DNA of 64,000 nt from Aliishimia sp965656085 (GTDB taxonomy: Bacteria; Pseudomonadota; Alphaproteobacteria; Rhodobacterales; Rhodobacteraceae), in NCBI GenBank assembly GCA_965656085.1, contig CBFHJA010000019.1:18691-82690 (forward strand). The letters are read 5' to 3'. This document shows positions 40,750-49,621 of the stretch, one piece after another (position 1 is the stretch's first letter; the number at the start of each line of letters is the position of its first letter). The translations under genes and the position numbers were made by a program. The notes under the pieces are model-generated. The model was not told the DNA's origin. It was given only the letters and a program-made list of their open reading frames with translations, and did no database searches.

Positions 40750-41958
40750 TTAGCTGGGCGCTGCCGCGTGTTTTTGCGCACTCAGAAACACGATCAGCGC
40801 CACCACCATCAGCGCGGCGGCCAGAAAGAACGGCGCGCCGGGCACGTAAGGCACGGTCTCGGGGTTGCCGAAGGCGGCGAAAATGCCAGTCATGATCATC
40901 GGCGCGGGGATCATCGCCACCGCCGTCACCGAGGTCAGCGCGCCTTGCAACTCGCCCTGCTGATCGTCGCCCACAGTGCGCGACATCAGGCTTTGCAGGG
41001 CGGGCGTGATGACGCCGGGCAGGGCCGCGAGCGGGGTCAGCGCCAAGAGCCACGGGCCGGAATTGATCAGCCCGATCAGCATGAAAATGCCCACATCGCC
41101 GATATGCCCGTAGACAATGCAGCCCCGCTCCCCGACCCAACGCAGCGCAGGACGGATCAGCACCGCCGAGACAATGGCGAAGGACACGCCGAAGAGGCCA
41201 AGGCTCAGGCCGATCATCTGCTCGGACCAGCCATGGCGGGTGCCGGTATAGATCGCCCAGATCGACGAGTAGGAGGCGAAGGCCACCTGATAGAGGAAGA
41301 ACACCAAGAGCAGCCCGCGCAGCCCCGGCAGACGGCCCATCGAGCGGAACGCGCCCAGAGGGTTGGCGCGGCGCCACTCGAAGGCGCGGCGGATGCGGTC
41401 GGTGACGGTTTCCTTGAGCACGATCCAGCCGAACACCGCATTGGCCGCCGCCAGTCCCGCCGCCGCCCAGAACGGCGCGCGGGTGCCGAAATTGGCCAGC
41501 AGACCGCCCAGGATCGGGCCGATCACGAAGCCCATGCCGAAGGCCGCGCCCAGAAGGCCGAAGCGGGCCGCCTTTTCGCCCGGTGCGGAGATATCGGCCA
41601 TATAGGCATTCGCGGTCGAGTTCGTCGCCGCCGTGATCCCCGCCACGATGCGCCCGAAGAGGAGCACCCAGACCGAGGCCGCGAGCGCCATGATCACATA
41701 GTCCACCGACAGCACCACCAGCGAGCCCAGCAGGATCGGCTTGCGTCCGAAACGGTCGGAGAGATTGCCGACGACGGGGCCGAAGAGGAACTGCATCAGC
41801 GAGAAGGAGGAGGCGAGGATGCCGAGCCAGATCGCGGTTTCCGCCAAGGGGCCGCCGCCGACCTCTTCGACGAGGGACGGCAGCACCGGGATGATGAGGC
41901 CGATCCCGATTGCGTCGATCATCACCGTGAGAACGACGAACAGGACCGCCTTGTTCAT
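40750..41958 (-). CDS. MFS transporter, TetA-like
   Basis: 402 residues, about 12 transmembrane helices. The 2-3 loop motif GNLSDRFGRKPILLGSLVV and the N-terminal VLTVMIDAIGIGLIIPVLPS fit the TCR/Tet class of the major facilitator superfamily (drug:H+ antiport). It starts 4 bases inside the end of pcaB (ATGA), so in this operon it may export or import an aromatic acid rather than tetracycline. The direction of transport is not settled by sequence. Confidence 0.87.
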   Translation of the reverse strand: MNKAVLFVVLTVMIDAIGIGLIIPVLPSLVEEVGGGPLAETAIWLGILASSFSLMQFLFGPVVGNLSDRFGRKPILLGSLVVLSVDYVIMALAASVWVLLFGRIVAGITAATNSTANAYMADISAPGEKAARFGLLGAAFGMGFVIGPILGGLLANFGTRAPFWAAAGLAAANAVFGWIVLKETVTDRIRRAFEWRRANPLGAFRSMGRLPGLRGLLLVFFLYQVAFASYSSIWAIYTGTRHGWSEQMIGLSLGLFGVSFAIVSAVLIRPALRWVGERGCIVYGHIGDVGIFMLIGLINSGPWLLALTPLAALPGVITPALQSLMSRTVGDDQQGELQGALTSVTAVAMIPAPMIMTGIFAAFGNPETVPYVPGAPFFLAAALMVVALIVFLSAQKHAAAPS

Positions 41959-43265
41959 GCGCGCGCGGCTTTCGCGAAGGCGCGGGCCTCGGCGGGGGCA
42001 GTGCCGAGCGCGGTGGCAGGGTCAAAGAGGCCGTCGGGCAGGTCCGGGAAGCGAGCGCGGGCCAGAGCGGGCAAGGGGGTGCCGGTCTCGCGCACCGCGC
42101 CCGCCAGCGCCTTGATCGCGGCGGCGGCCTCGGGCCGGGGCATGGTCTTTGCCAGTGCGAAGGTCAGGCTTTCGGCAAAGAGCAACCCGTCGCCGTCCAG
42201 CGCGGTGCGCATTTTCGCCGTGTCCGGTGTGATCTGCGCGGCCAGCTTTGCGGCATGGCGTGCGGCGGTCGCTGCGCCCAGCACGATCTGCGGCAGGGCC
42301 ATCCATTCGGTGAACCACGCCGCCCCGTCGCGCTGAAAGCGATGCGCGCCGCCCGCACCGAGCGCCGTGTCCAGCCCGCGCAGCATGCGGGCGCAGGCGA
42401 CGATCACCGAGGGCGCCACCGGGTTTTGCTTCTGCGGCATGGTCGAGGAGGCGCCGCCGCCACCGAGCGAGACTTCGGCCACCTCGGATTGGGTGAGCGC
42501 GATCAGGTCCTCGGCGAGTTTTTCGAGCGCCGCGCTGGCCTCCACGCAGGCCGCCGCGATGGCGTGGACGGGGGCGCGGTCGGTGTGCCATGAGCGGCCC
42601 GGATCGCTGAGGCCCAGCCCCTCGGCGAGCGCAGCGCGCAAGGCCGCCGGGTCCGGGCCGAGGGCCGAGCCGGTGCCGATCGCCCCGGAGAGCGAGGCCG
42701 GGAAGGGGAGCATTTCGAGCGCTTCTGCGGCGTTCAGGACCGGCCAGCCCCAGCTTGCCACCACCGCCCCGAAACTCGTCGGCGCGGCCTGCTGGCCATA
42801 GCTGCGCCCGGCCATCGGGGTCTCGGCATGGGTCTCGGCGAGGTCTGCCAGAGCCCGGGCGGTGTCCATCAGATCGGCGCGGATCGCCGCCGCCGCCTGC
42901 CGCAGCCGCAGCATCAACCCGGTGTCGATGATGTCCTGCGAGGTTGCGCCCCAATGGACATATTGCGCGTGTTCCGGGGCCTGCATCTGCGTGCGGAAGG
43001 CCTCCACGAGCGCGGGCACCGACACGCCGTTCTTGGCGGTCGCGGCGGAAAGCCCGCCCGGGTCGATCTGAAGCTCCAGCGTCGCGCGGTGGATCGCCTT
43101 GGCGCTGATCTCGGGGATCACCCCCGACGCGCCCTGCACCTTGGCGAGCGTGCCTTCCACGAGCAGCATCGCCCGCACCTCGGCGCTCGCGGTGAAGAGC
43201 CGTGTCACCTCGCCTGCATCGAAAAGCCTCGCCAGATGGGCCTGATCATGAACGCTTCCTGCCAT
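41955..43265 (-). CDS. pcaB: 3-carboxy-cis,cis-muconate cycloisomerase
   Basis: 436 residues, fumarase/aspartase superfamily. It cycloisomerises 3-carboxymuconate to 4-carboxymuconolactone in the protocatechuate branch of the beta-ketoadipate pathway. The superfamily signature reads LGGGGASSTMPQKQNPVAPS near residue 270, and YVHWGATSQDIIDTGL near 100 holds the catalytic His region. It is encoded with PcaD upstream (24-base gap) and an MFS carrier downstream (4-base overlap). The other pca genes are not in the window. Confidence 0.92.
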   Translation of the reverse strand: MAGSVHDQAHLARLFDAGEVTRLFTASAEVRAMLLVEGTLAKVQGASGVIPEISAKAIHRATLELQIDPGGLSAATAKNGVSVPALVEAFRTQMQAPEHAQYVHWGATSQDIIDTGLMLRLRQAAAAIRADLMDTARALADLAETHAETPMAGRSYGQQAAPTSFGAVVASWGWPVLNAAEALEMLPFPASLSGAIGTGSALGPDPAALRAALAEGLGLSDPGRSWHTDRAPVHAIAAACVEASAALEKLAEDLIALTQSEVAEVSLGGGGASSTMPQKQNPVAPSVIVACARMLRGLDTALGAGGAHRFQRDGAAWFTEWMALPQIVLGAATAARHAAKLAAQITPDTAKMRTALDGDGLLFAESLTFALAKTMPRPEAAAAIKALAGAVRETGTPLPALARARFPDLPDGLFDPATALGTAPAEARAFAKAARA

Positions 43266-43289
43266 GCGCGACTGCCTCTTGGGTCCGGC

Positions 43290-44078
43290 TCAGATATGTC
43301 CGGTGTCTTTCATGAACTTCGTCAGGACGGCAGCATATTCGACGGGCTGCTCGACGCAGGGCAAATGGCCCGCCTTGCGGATCAGGTGGAATTGCGCGCC
43401 GGGGATCAGGCCCACGGTTTCGCGCACGAGGTCCGGCGGTGTGGAGCCGTCTTCGGAGCCCGCGATGCCCAAGGCGGGCAGGCGCAGCCCGGCGGTGGTG
43501 GAGTAGAAATCGGTGCCCGCGATGGCCGCCGAGCAGCCTGCGTAGCCCGCGCCCTCCTGCCGGGTGAGCATGTTGCGCCAGAGCTCCAGATCGGTGGTGG
43601 CACGGAACTCCGGAGAGAACCAACGCTCCATCACCGCATCGGCAAGGCTTTCGATCCCGCCCGAGGCCACGGCGGAGATCCGCTCCGACCACATCTGCCG
43701 CGTGCCGATCTTGGCGCCGGTGTTGGAGAGCACCACCGCGCGCGCCAGATCGAGCCGCTTGGTCGCCAGCCCCTGCGCGATCATCCCGCCGATCGACAGC
43801 CCGACGAAGAGCGCGTCCTTGAAGCCGTGCAGGTCCATCAGCCGTTCGGCATCCGAGACCAGTTGGCCCATCGTGTAGGGCGCTGGCGGGCAGGTCGAAA
43901 GGCCATGACCGCGCTTGTCGAAGCGCAGGATGCGCAGGCCTTGGGGCAAATGCGGCAGGATCGGGTCCCAGAGCCGCAGATCGGTGCCGAGCGAGTTGGC
44001 GAAGACCACCGGCGCGCCGTCCTCGGGGCCGTCGATACGGGTGTGCAGGCGGACATCGCCGAGATCGCTCATGTGCAT
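43290..44078 (-). CDS. pcaD: 3-oxoadipate enol-lactonase
   Basis: 262 residues from ATG 44078, with AAAGGAG at good spacing (a second ATG two codons later is possible). An alpha/beta hydrolase: FVGLSIGGMIAQGLATKRLD near residue 90 carries the nucleophile Ser, with FANSLGTDLRLWDP (oxyanion) and the C-terminal GHLPCVEQP carrying the His. It opens the enol-lactone to 3-oxoadipate. It is the first gene of the pcaD-pcaB-MFS operon, divergent from the creatinase with a 411-base gap. Confidence 0.9.
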   Translation of the reverse strand: MHMSDLGDVRLHTRIDGPEDGAPVVFANSLGTDLRLWDPILPHLPQGLRILRFDKRGHGLSTCPPAPYTMGQLVSDAERLMDLHGFKDALFVGLSIGGMIAQGLATKRLDLARAVVLSNTGAKIGTRQMWSERISAVASGGIESLADAVMERWFSPEFRATTDLELWRNMLTRQEGAGYAGCSAAIAGTDFYSTTAGLRLPALGIAGSEDGSTPPDLVRETVGLIPGAQFHLIRKAGHLPCVEQPVEYAAVLTKFMKDTGHI

Positions 44079-44489
44079 GGCTTGGCTCCTTTCGGTTTGG
44101 GGATTGGGATAGAGGCTTGTGGGGGGCGGTGCAAGTTCGGGCAGGTTAGGGGCTGGTGGCCGGGTGCGGGAGCGAGGGGTTTTCCACCCCTCGCGCTCCC
44201 CGGAGGATATTTTTGTCAAAAGGAAAACAAGAAGGGAGGTGCCTTGCTGTGTTATTTGGGGCGCCGCGGTGGATTTGGTGCTTAGGGCGCGGGCGCGCAG
44301 AAAAGAATTGATCGGGGGGCGCGATCTGCCTAATGCTGCGGGTGCGCGGACGGCGATGGCGTCGCCGGAAAGCGCCGGGGCAACCCCCGGGCTTTTGCGC
44401 ATCTCTTCCTGAACGCCGGGACTTTCAATCGGGAGATTGGGAGTGCCTTGGCCTCCCGTTCGCTCCGTGAGCCAAGTTGGAGGTCACTG
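44079..44489. other. 411-base divergent gap with type-C repeat and creatinase leader
   Basis: The region holds a GAGGGGTTTTCCACCCCTCG arm followed by a type-C copy (GGATATTTTTGTCAAAAGGA, 44204-44223). Further on, CCGGGG-CAAC-CCCCGG followed by GCTTTT lies at about 44376-44400, a terminator-like hairpin ahead of the creatinase. The last 45 bases are a possible pseudoknot leader (separate entry). No gene is seen. Confidence 0.5.
44447..44489 (+). promoter_or_regulatory. candidate H-type pseudoknot leader of the creatinase gene
   Basis: CTTGGC (44447-44452) pairs with GCCAAG (44471-44476), leaving a loop CTCCCGTTCGCTCCGTGA that contains two CTCC anti-Shine-Dalgarno stretches. Either can pair with the ribosome site GGAGG at 44479-44483, seven bases before the ATG, giving a pseudoknot that would hide the start. 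The architecture, hairpin then TTGGAG, recalls SAM/SAH riboswitches of Rhodobacterales, but the conserved core is not fully matched. Inference only. Confidence 0.3.
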
Positions 44490-45731
44490 ATGACTTTTGA
44501 AGACACCACCCTTACGACCGCCGCGCCCCAGCGCCCGGCAACCTACACGATGCACAATGGCGAGAAGGCCCCGTTGCCCTTCGCGCCCGCCGAGTATGAT
44601 GCGCGCCTTGCGGGGCTGCGCGCTATTCTCGCCGCCCAAGGGCTGGAAGCCGCGCTGATCACCTCGATGCAGGGCGTCGCCTATTACTCCGGCTTTCTCT
44701 ATTGCAGCTTCGGGCGGCCCTATGCCTGCGTCGTCACGCAAGAGCGCTGCGTGACGGTGTCTGCGGGGATTGACGGCGGGCAGCCGTGGCGGCGCTCGGC
44801 GCAGGAGAATGTCGTCTATACCGACTGGCAGCGCAACAATTTCTGGCGCGCGGCGCGCGATGTGCTGGGCGGCGCGCAGCGGATCGGGATCGAGGGGGAT
44901 CACCTGACGCTGGCGCAGCATGGCAAGCTCGGGGAGTTTCTCAGTGCGGAGGCCGTCGATATCGCGGGGGCGACCATGCAGCAGCGGATGATCAAATCCG
45001 CCGCTGAGATTGCGCTGATCCGGGAGGGCGCGCGCATTGCTGATCTGGGCGGCGCGGCGATCCGCGACGCGATCCGGCCCGGCGCGCGGGAGATCGACGT
45101 CGCGATGGCCGGGCGCGACGCGATGGAGGCGGAGATCGCCCGGAGCCATCCGGAGAGCGAGATCCGCGACACATGGGTCTGGTTCCAGTCCGGGCTCAAC
45201 ACCGATGGTGCGCACAACCCGGTCACGACCCGCGCGCTGGAGCCGGGCGACATTCTGAGCCTCAACACCTTCCCGATGATCTCGGGCTATTACACCGCGC
45301 TGGAGCGCACGCTGTTTCTCGGGGAGCCCGATGCGGCGTCGCTGCGCATCTGGCAGGCCAATGTCGCCGCCCATGAACTTGGGCTGTCGCTGATCCGGGC
45401 GGGGGCGAGCTGCGCGCGGATTTGCGCGGAGATCAATGCGTTCTTCGCAGGCGAGGGGCTGCTCGACTACCGCAGTTTCGGCTATGGGCACTCGTTCGGC
45501 CTCTTGTCGCATTACTACGGGCGCGAGGCCGGGCTCGAACTCCGCGAGGACGTGGATACGGTGCTGCGCCCGGGCATGGTGGTGTCGATGGAGCCGATGC
45601 TGACGATCCCGGAAGGCACGCCCGGCGCGGGCGGCTACCGCGAGCATGACATCGTTGTGCTGACCGAGGACGGGCCGGAGAATATCACGGGCTTTCCCTA
45701 TGGACCGGCGCAGAACGTGATCGCGCTCTAA
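44490..45731 (+). CDS. creatinase (creatine amidinohydrolase)
   Basis: 413 residues from ATG 44490, with TTGGAGG at 44477-44483. The pita-bread-fold M24 family member matches classical creatinase along its length: YSGFLYCSFGRPYACVVTQE, ENVVYTDWQRNNFWRAARDV, QSGLNTDGAHNPVTTRALEP (with the catalytic His in GAHNP), SFGYGHSFGLLSHYYGREAG and TGFPYGPAQN. It hydrolyses creatine to sarcosine and urea. No metal-ligand set of aminopeptidases is expected in this branch. The neighbouring ureohydrolase suggests a guanidino-compound pathway; no sarcosine oxidase is in the window. Confidence 0.9.
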   Translation: MTFEDTTLTTAAPQRPATYTMHNGEKAPLPFAPAEYDARLAGLRAILAAQGLEAALITSMQGVAYYSGFLYCSFGRPYACVVTQERCVTVSAGIDGGQPWRRSAQENVVYTDWQRNNFWRAARDVLGGAQRIGIEGDHLTLAQHGKLGEFLSAEAVDIAGATMQQRMIKSAAEIALIREGARIADLGGAAIRDAIRPGAREIDVAMAGRDAMEAEIARSHPESEIRDTWVWFQSGLNTDGAHNPVTTRALEPGDILSLNTFPMISGYYTALERTLFLGEPDAASLRIWQANVAAHELGLSLIRAGASCARICAEINAFFAGEGLLDYRSFGYGHSFGLLSHYYGREAGLELREDVDTVLRPGMVVSMEPMLTIPEGTPGAGGYREHDIVVLTEDGPENITGFPYGPAQNVIAL

Positions 45732-45833
45732 CCGCAGCGGGGGGCGCGGCTCAACCGTGCCCCCGCACGCCTTGCGCTCTTGCCCTGCCGCTTGAACTTG
45801 CGGTTAGGTGTGGGCAGCCAGAGGAGCCGCCCC

Positions 45834-46781
45834 ATGCCCGTCACGTTCGATCCACCCGCCAACGCCTTTTACGGCATGTCCCGAGACCTGCCGCTCTCGC
45901 AGACGGATATCGCGCTGTTTGGCGCGCCGCATGGCACGCCCTATCCGGGCATCGACAATACCAACTATGCCGAGGCCCCGGACGTTCTTCGCGCGGCGCT
46001 TGCCGAGGAGGCAGGCTGGGCCGATCACTGGGATTACGATCTGGACGGGCCGCTGCTTGAGGGGCCGGACTTGGTGTCGGGGTCTGTTTCGGGGCCGGGG
46101 CTCGCCGATCTGGGCAATCTGCGCACGCTGCCCGAGGACGGGCCGAGCAACCGCGCGCTGATCCGCACGGCGACCGAGGCCGTGGTGGGGGCAGGGGCGG
46201 TGCCGGTGCTGATCGGCGGCGACGATTCGGTGCCGATCCCGTTCTTCGAGGGGTTGGCCGCGCAGGGCCCGCTGACGATCGTGCAGATCGACGCGCATAT
46301 CGACTGGCGGCAGGAGCGCTACGGCGAGCCGATGGGCTTTTCGAGCACCATGCGGCGGGCCTCGGAGATGGCCCATGTGGAGCGCATCGTGCAGGTGGGG
46401 ATGCGCGGGCTGGGCTCGGCACGGCGCGAAGAGGTCGAGGCGGCCCGTGATTGGGGCGCCGAGATCATCCCGGCGCGGGCGGTTCATGCGGAGGGGATCG
46501 CCCCGGTGCTGGCGCAGATCCCCGAGGGCGCGCGCTGCGTGATCACGCTGGATGTGGACGGGCTCGATCCGTCCATTATGCCCGCCGTCATGGCGCCGAC
46601 CCCGGGCGGGCTGAGCTATACGCAGGTGATCGACCTGATTGCCGGGGTCGCGCAGCGCGGGCGGCTTGTGGGGGCCGATCTGATCGAGTTCGTGCCCGAG
46701 CGCGACCCGAACGGGCTTGCCGCGCTGACAGCGGCGCGCATCGTGGTCAATCTGCTGGGCGCATTGGTGCGGGCGCGGTGA
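45834..46781 (+). CDS. ureohydrolase (agmatinase/arginase family) with GGDDS metal motif
   Basis: 315 residues from ATG 45834. The Mn-cluster signatures are VPVLIGGDDSVPIPFFEGL near residue 125, VQIDAHIDW near 152, and VITLDVDGLDPSIMPAVMAP near 237. The first normally reads GGDHS; here the metal-binding His is Asp, a real difference that may alter the metal or substrate (for example guanidinobutyrate or a related amidine). It cleaves a guanidino or ureido compound to urea. It is next to the creatinase, and its stop overlaps the start of the membrane cyclase gene by 4 bases. Confidence 0.85.
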   Translation: MPVTFDPPANAFYGMSRDLPLSQTDIALFGAPHGTPYPGIDNTNYAEAPDVLRAALAEEAGWADHWDYDLDGPLLEGPDLVSGSVSGPGLADLGNLRTLPEDGPSNRALIRTATEAVVGAGAVPVLIGGDDSVPIPFFEGLAAQGPLTIVQIDAHIDWRQERYGEPMGFSSTMRRASEMAHVERIVQVGMRGLGSARREEVEAARDWGAEIIPARAVHAEGIAPVLAQIPEGARCVITLDVDGLDPSIMPAVMAPTPGGLSYTQVIDLIAGVAQRGRLVGADLIEFVPERDPNGLAALTAARIVVNLLGALVRAR

Positions 46782-47827
46782 AGCCGGCCGCGAGGACAGA
46801 GCGCGCGCAAGTCCGGCGCAGGTCCCGGCTGATGGGGCAGATCATCCTGTTCTCCGGGGTGATGGGCGCGGGGATCGGGCTGTGGCAAGGGCCGGGCTCC
46901 GCGCCCCTGCTGGAGGCGGCCACCGGGGCGCTTGTGGGCTGTGTGATCGGCGGCAGCCTGTCCGGGCTGGAATTGTTCGTGCTCTCGGATCGCCGCGAGG
47001 GCTTGGCGCGCCGCCTGTCGCCTCTGTCGCTGCTCGCGCTCCGCGCCGTCAGTTTCGTTGCCGTCATCTTGCTCGGCCTGTGCCTGCCGAGCCTGCTGTT
47101 GGGCGGACCGTGGCCGTGGCAAGATCCTACCTTTGCATTCGTGTTCGTCCAATCGGTGGCCGTGGCGGTCCTGATCTCCACCGGGGTGGAACTGACCCGC
47201 CTGCTGGGTCGTGAGGCCACGCTGGCGCTGCTGACCGGGCGCTACACGCAGCCGCGCCTTGAGGACCGTGTGGTGCTGTTTGCCGACCTCGTGGGCTCCA
47301 CCGCTTTGGCCGAACGGGTGGGCGATCTGCGCTTTCATCAGCTTTTGCAGGAGGTCGCGCTCGACCTCGCCCCGGCCATCGACGCGGCGGGCGGGGAGGT
47401 GCATCGCTATGTCGGCGACGCCGTGATCGTCACGTGGCCCTTGCGGCGCGGCGTGCGGGACGCTGCCTGCCTTGCCTGCGCGGCGGGCATGCACGCGGCG
47501 CTCGCGGCGCGGGCCGCTGCGTATGAGGCGGGGTTCGGTCACACGCCCCGGCTGCGCATCGCCGTGCATTGCGGACCGGTGGCCGCCGGGGAGATCGGCG
47601 AGTGGAAGAAGGAAATCGCGCTTCTGGGCGATACGATGAACACCGCCGCCCGGCTCGAAACCGCCGCGCGCGAGCACAGCGTAGCGACGGTGCTGTCAGA
47701 CAGTCTCGCCGAGGCGCTGCCCGCGTCTGCACAGGCGGCGTTGCACCGTCTGCCGGACTATGCCGCTGCCGGGAAACAGGCGCGGCTCGGGCTCTGGAGC
47801 CCGGATGCGCCAGCGGCGCCGGTTTAG
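46778..47827 (+). CDS. membrane class III adenylate/guanylate cyclase
   Basis: 349 residues from GTG 46778, which overlaps the upstream stop as GTGA; an ATG at 46832 is an alternative. Four N-terminal hydrophobic helices (about 20-137) precede the cyclase homology domain (about 160-349). VVLFADLVGSTALAE holds metal Asp 1, VGDAVIVTWP metal Asp 2, and LGDTMNTAARLETAARE the nucleotide and transition-state residues. It makes cAMP or cGMP in response to an unknown membrane signal. The coupling to a ureohydrolase gene is unusual. Confidence 0.85.
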   Translation: MKPAARTERAQVRRRSRLMGQIILFSGVMGAGIGLWQGPGSAPLLEAATGALVGCVIGGSLSGLELFVLSDRREGLARRLSPLSLLALRAVSFVAVILLGLCLPSLLLGGPWPWQDPTFAFVFVQSVAVAVLISTGVELTRLLGREATLALLTGRYTQPRLEDRVVLFADLVGSTALAERVGDLRFHQLLQEVALDLAPAIDAAGGEVHRYVGDAVIVTWPLRRGVRDAACLACAAGMHAALAARAAAYEAGFGHTPRLRIAVHCGPVAAGEIGEWKKEIALLGDTMNTAARLETAAREHSVATVLSDSLAEALPASAQAALHRLPDYAAAGKQARLGLWSPDAPAAPV

Positions 47828-47834
47828 CTCAGGG

Positions 47835-48803
47835 TCACGCCGTATTGAGGGCGCGGGTGAACATCTCCGGGTCCACATTTCCGCCCGAGATCGTCACCAC
47901 AACGTCGCCCCCATTCACCTGATCGCCATGGAAGAGCGCGGCTGCCAGCGCCACCGCGCCGCCCGGCTCGGCCACGACTTTGAGGCGCAGGAAGGCTGCC
48001 GCCATGGCGCGCAGGGCGTCGTCTTCGGACACCGTCAGGCCCGGGCCGCACAGGCGGTTCATGATCGGGAAGGTCATTTGCCCCGGCGCAGGCGTGATGA
48101 TCGCGTCGCAGATATTGCCGGAGGTGCGGGTGTTGCGTTCGATCCCGCCCGAGGCGAGCGAGCGCGCCACATCGTCGAAGCCCTCGGGCTCGACCGGGCG
48201 CACGGTGACATGCGGGGCCTCGGCCTCCAGCGCCAGCGCGATCCCCGAGGTCAGCCCGCCGCCGCCGCAACAGACCAGCACCTCTTCCGCCGCGACGCCG
48301 TGCTCGGCCATCTGTTCGGCGATCTCCAGCCCGCAGGTTCCTTGCCCGGCGATGACCTGCGGCTCGTCGAAGGGTTTGACCAGCGTTAGGCCGCGCTCCT
48401 TTGCCAGCCGTGCGCCGATCTCGTCGCGGTCCTCGGTGGCGCGGTCATAGAGCACGACCTCGGCGCCGAGCGCGCGGGTGTTCGCGATCTTCAGCGCGGG
48501 GGCGTCGGAGGGCATGATGATGACCGACGGCACGCCATGCCGGGCCGCGGCCAGCGCGACGCCTTGCGCGTGGTTGCCCGAGGAGAAGGCGATGACGCCC
48601 TTGGCACGGGTCTCGGGGTCCAGCGCCGAGAGCGCCGACCAACCGCCGCGAAACTTGAAGCTGCCGGTATGTTGCAGACATTCGGGCTTGATGAAGACAC
48701 GCCGCCCGGCGATCTCGTCGAGAAAGGGCGAATTCAGCAGGGGCGTCCGCCGCGCGTGGCCCTTGAGGCGGACGGCGGCGGCGCGGATCATGTCGATATT
48801 CAC
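47835..48803 (-). CDS. threonine/serine dehydratase
   Basis: 322 residues, fold-type II PLP enzyme without the C-terminal ACT domain, so the catabolic type. The PLP lysine is in HTGSFKFRGGWSAL near residue 48; FSSGNHAQGVALAAA and CCGGGGLTSGIALALE bind cofactor. It deaminates threonine or serine to 2-oxobutyrate or pyruvate, or acts on a 3-hydroxyaspartate-like substrate. Its ATG overlaps the stop of the alpha/beta hydrolase upstream; it is the last gene of that operon. Confidence 0.88.
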   Translation of the reverse strand: MNIDMIRAAAVRLKGHARRTPLLNSPFLDEIAGRRVFIKPECLQHTGSFKFRGGWSALSALDPETRAKGVIAFSSGNHAQGVALAAARHGVPSVIIMPSDAPALKIANTRALGAEVVLYDRATEDRDEIGARLAKERGLTLVKPFDEPQVIAGQGTCGLEIAEQMAEHGVAAEEVLVCCGGGGLTSGIALALEAEAPHVTVRPVEPEGFDDVARSLASGGIERNTRTSGNICDAIITPAPGQMTFPIMNRLCGPGLTVSEDDALRAMAAAFLRLKVVAEPGGAVALAAALFHGDQVNGGDVVVTISGGNVDPEMFTRALNTA

Positions 48804-49621
48804 CGCATCTGCTCCACCCAGGCCGTGAGCGCCGCCACCGCCTCGGGCTCGTCGAGGAACGGGATATGCGCGCGGTCCGGCACTTTGCCGAGTATCAGAT
48901 CGGGCCGCCGCGCCTGCATCTCACGCACCGTGCTTTCCACCAGCAGGTCCGAATTTTCCCCCCAGATCACCGCCAGCGGCTTGCCCGCGAGCGCATCGAA
49001 ATAGGGCCAGAGGTCGGGGGCGGGGGCCTCGAAGGTGGGCAGGATCGCGTCGCGCAGCTTCGGGTCATAGGTGATCTCCAGCCCATCTTCGGTCGCGCGG
49101 TAATGCAGGCGCGCCTCGGCGAGCCAGCGTCCCTCGGGCATGTTGGCAAAGCCGGGGATCGTGGCTTCCATCGCCGCCGCCGCGTCCTCATGGGTCTTTG
49201 AGCCGGGGTTGCGGCCCAGAATGGCCATGATCGGCTCCAGCCCCTTTGTCTCGATCACCGGCCCCACATCGTTCAGCGCCACGCCGAGCACCGCATCGGG
49301 CTGGGCTGCCGCGAGCCCCATCGCGTTGATGCCGCCGCGCGAGGTGCCGAGGATCGCGGTCTGCGCAAGCCCCAGATGTGCCATCAACTCCATCACGTCG
49401 CGCACCTCGACCGGGACGGAGTAGGTCTTGGGATCGGCCCAGTCCGAGTTGCCGCGCCCGCGATAATCCAGCTTGATCAGACGGTTGCCGGCCAGATGCG
49501 GGGTCACGTAGTCGAAATCGCGCGTGGTGCGCGTCAGGCCCGCAAGGCAGAGGATCGGCAGGCCGTCGCCCTCGTCTTCGTAGTAAAGGGACAGGCCGTC
49601 GGAGGTGGTGAAAGTGCTCAT
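48800..49621 (-). CDS. alpha/beta hydrolase
   Basis: 273 residues. ILGTSRGGINAMGLAAAQPD near residue 95 carries the nucleophile Ser (GTSRG), YRGRGNSDWADPK the usual cap region, and the C-terminal DRAHIPFLDEPEAV the catalytic His. The substrate is unknown; haloalkane, epoxide or ester hydrolysis is possible. It overlaps both neighbours by 4 bases (ATGA), between the HAD dehalogenase and the dehydratase, so the three proteins may act in one pathway. Confidence 0.85.
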   Translation of the reverse strand: MSTFTTSDGLSLYYEDEGDGLPILCLAGLTRTTRDFDYVTPHLAGNRLIKLDYRGRGNSDWADPKTYSVPVEVRDVMELMAHLGLAQTAILGTSRGGINAMGLAAAQPDAVLGVALNDVGPVIETKGLEPIMAILGRNPGSKTHEDAAAAMEATIPGFANMPEGRWLAEARLHYRATEDGLEITYDPKLRDAILPTFEAPAPDLWPYFDALAGKPLAVIWGENSDLLVESTVREMQARRPDLILGKVPDRAHIPFLDEPEAVAALTAWVEQMR

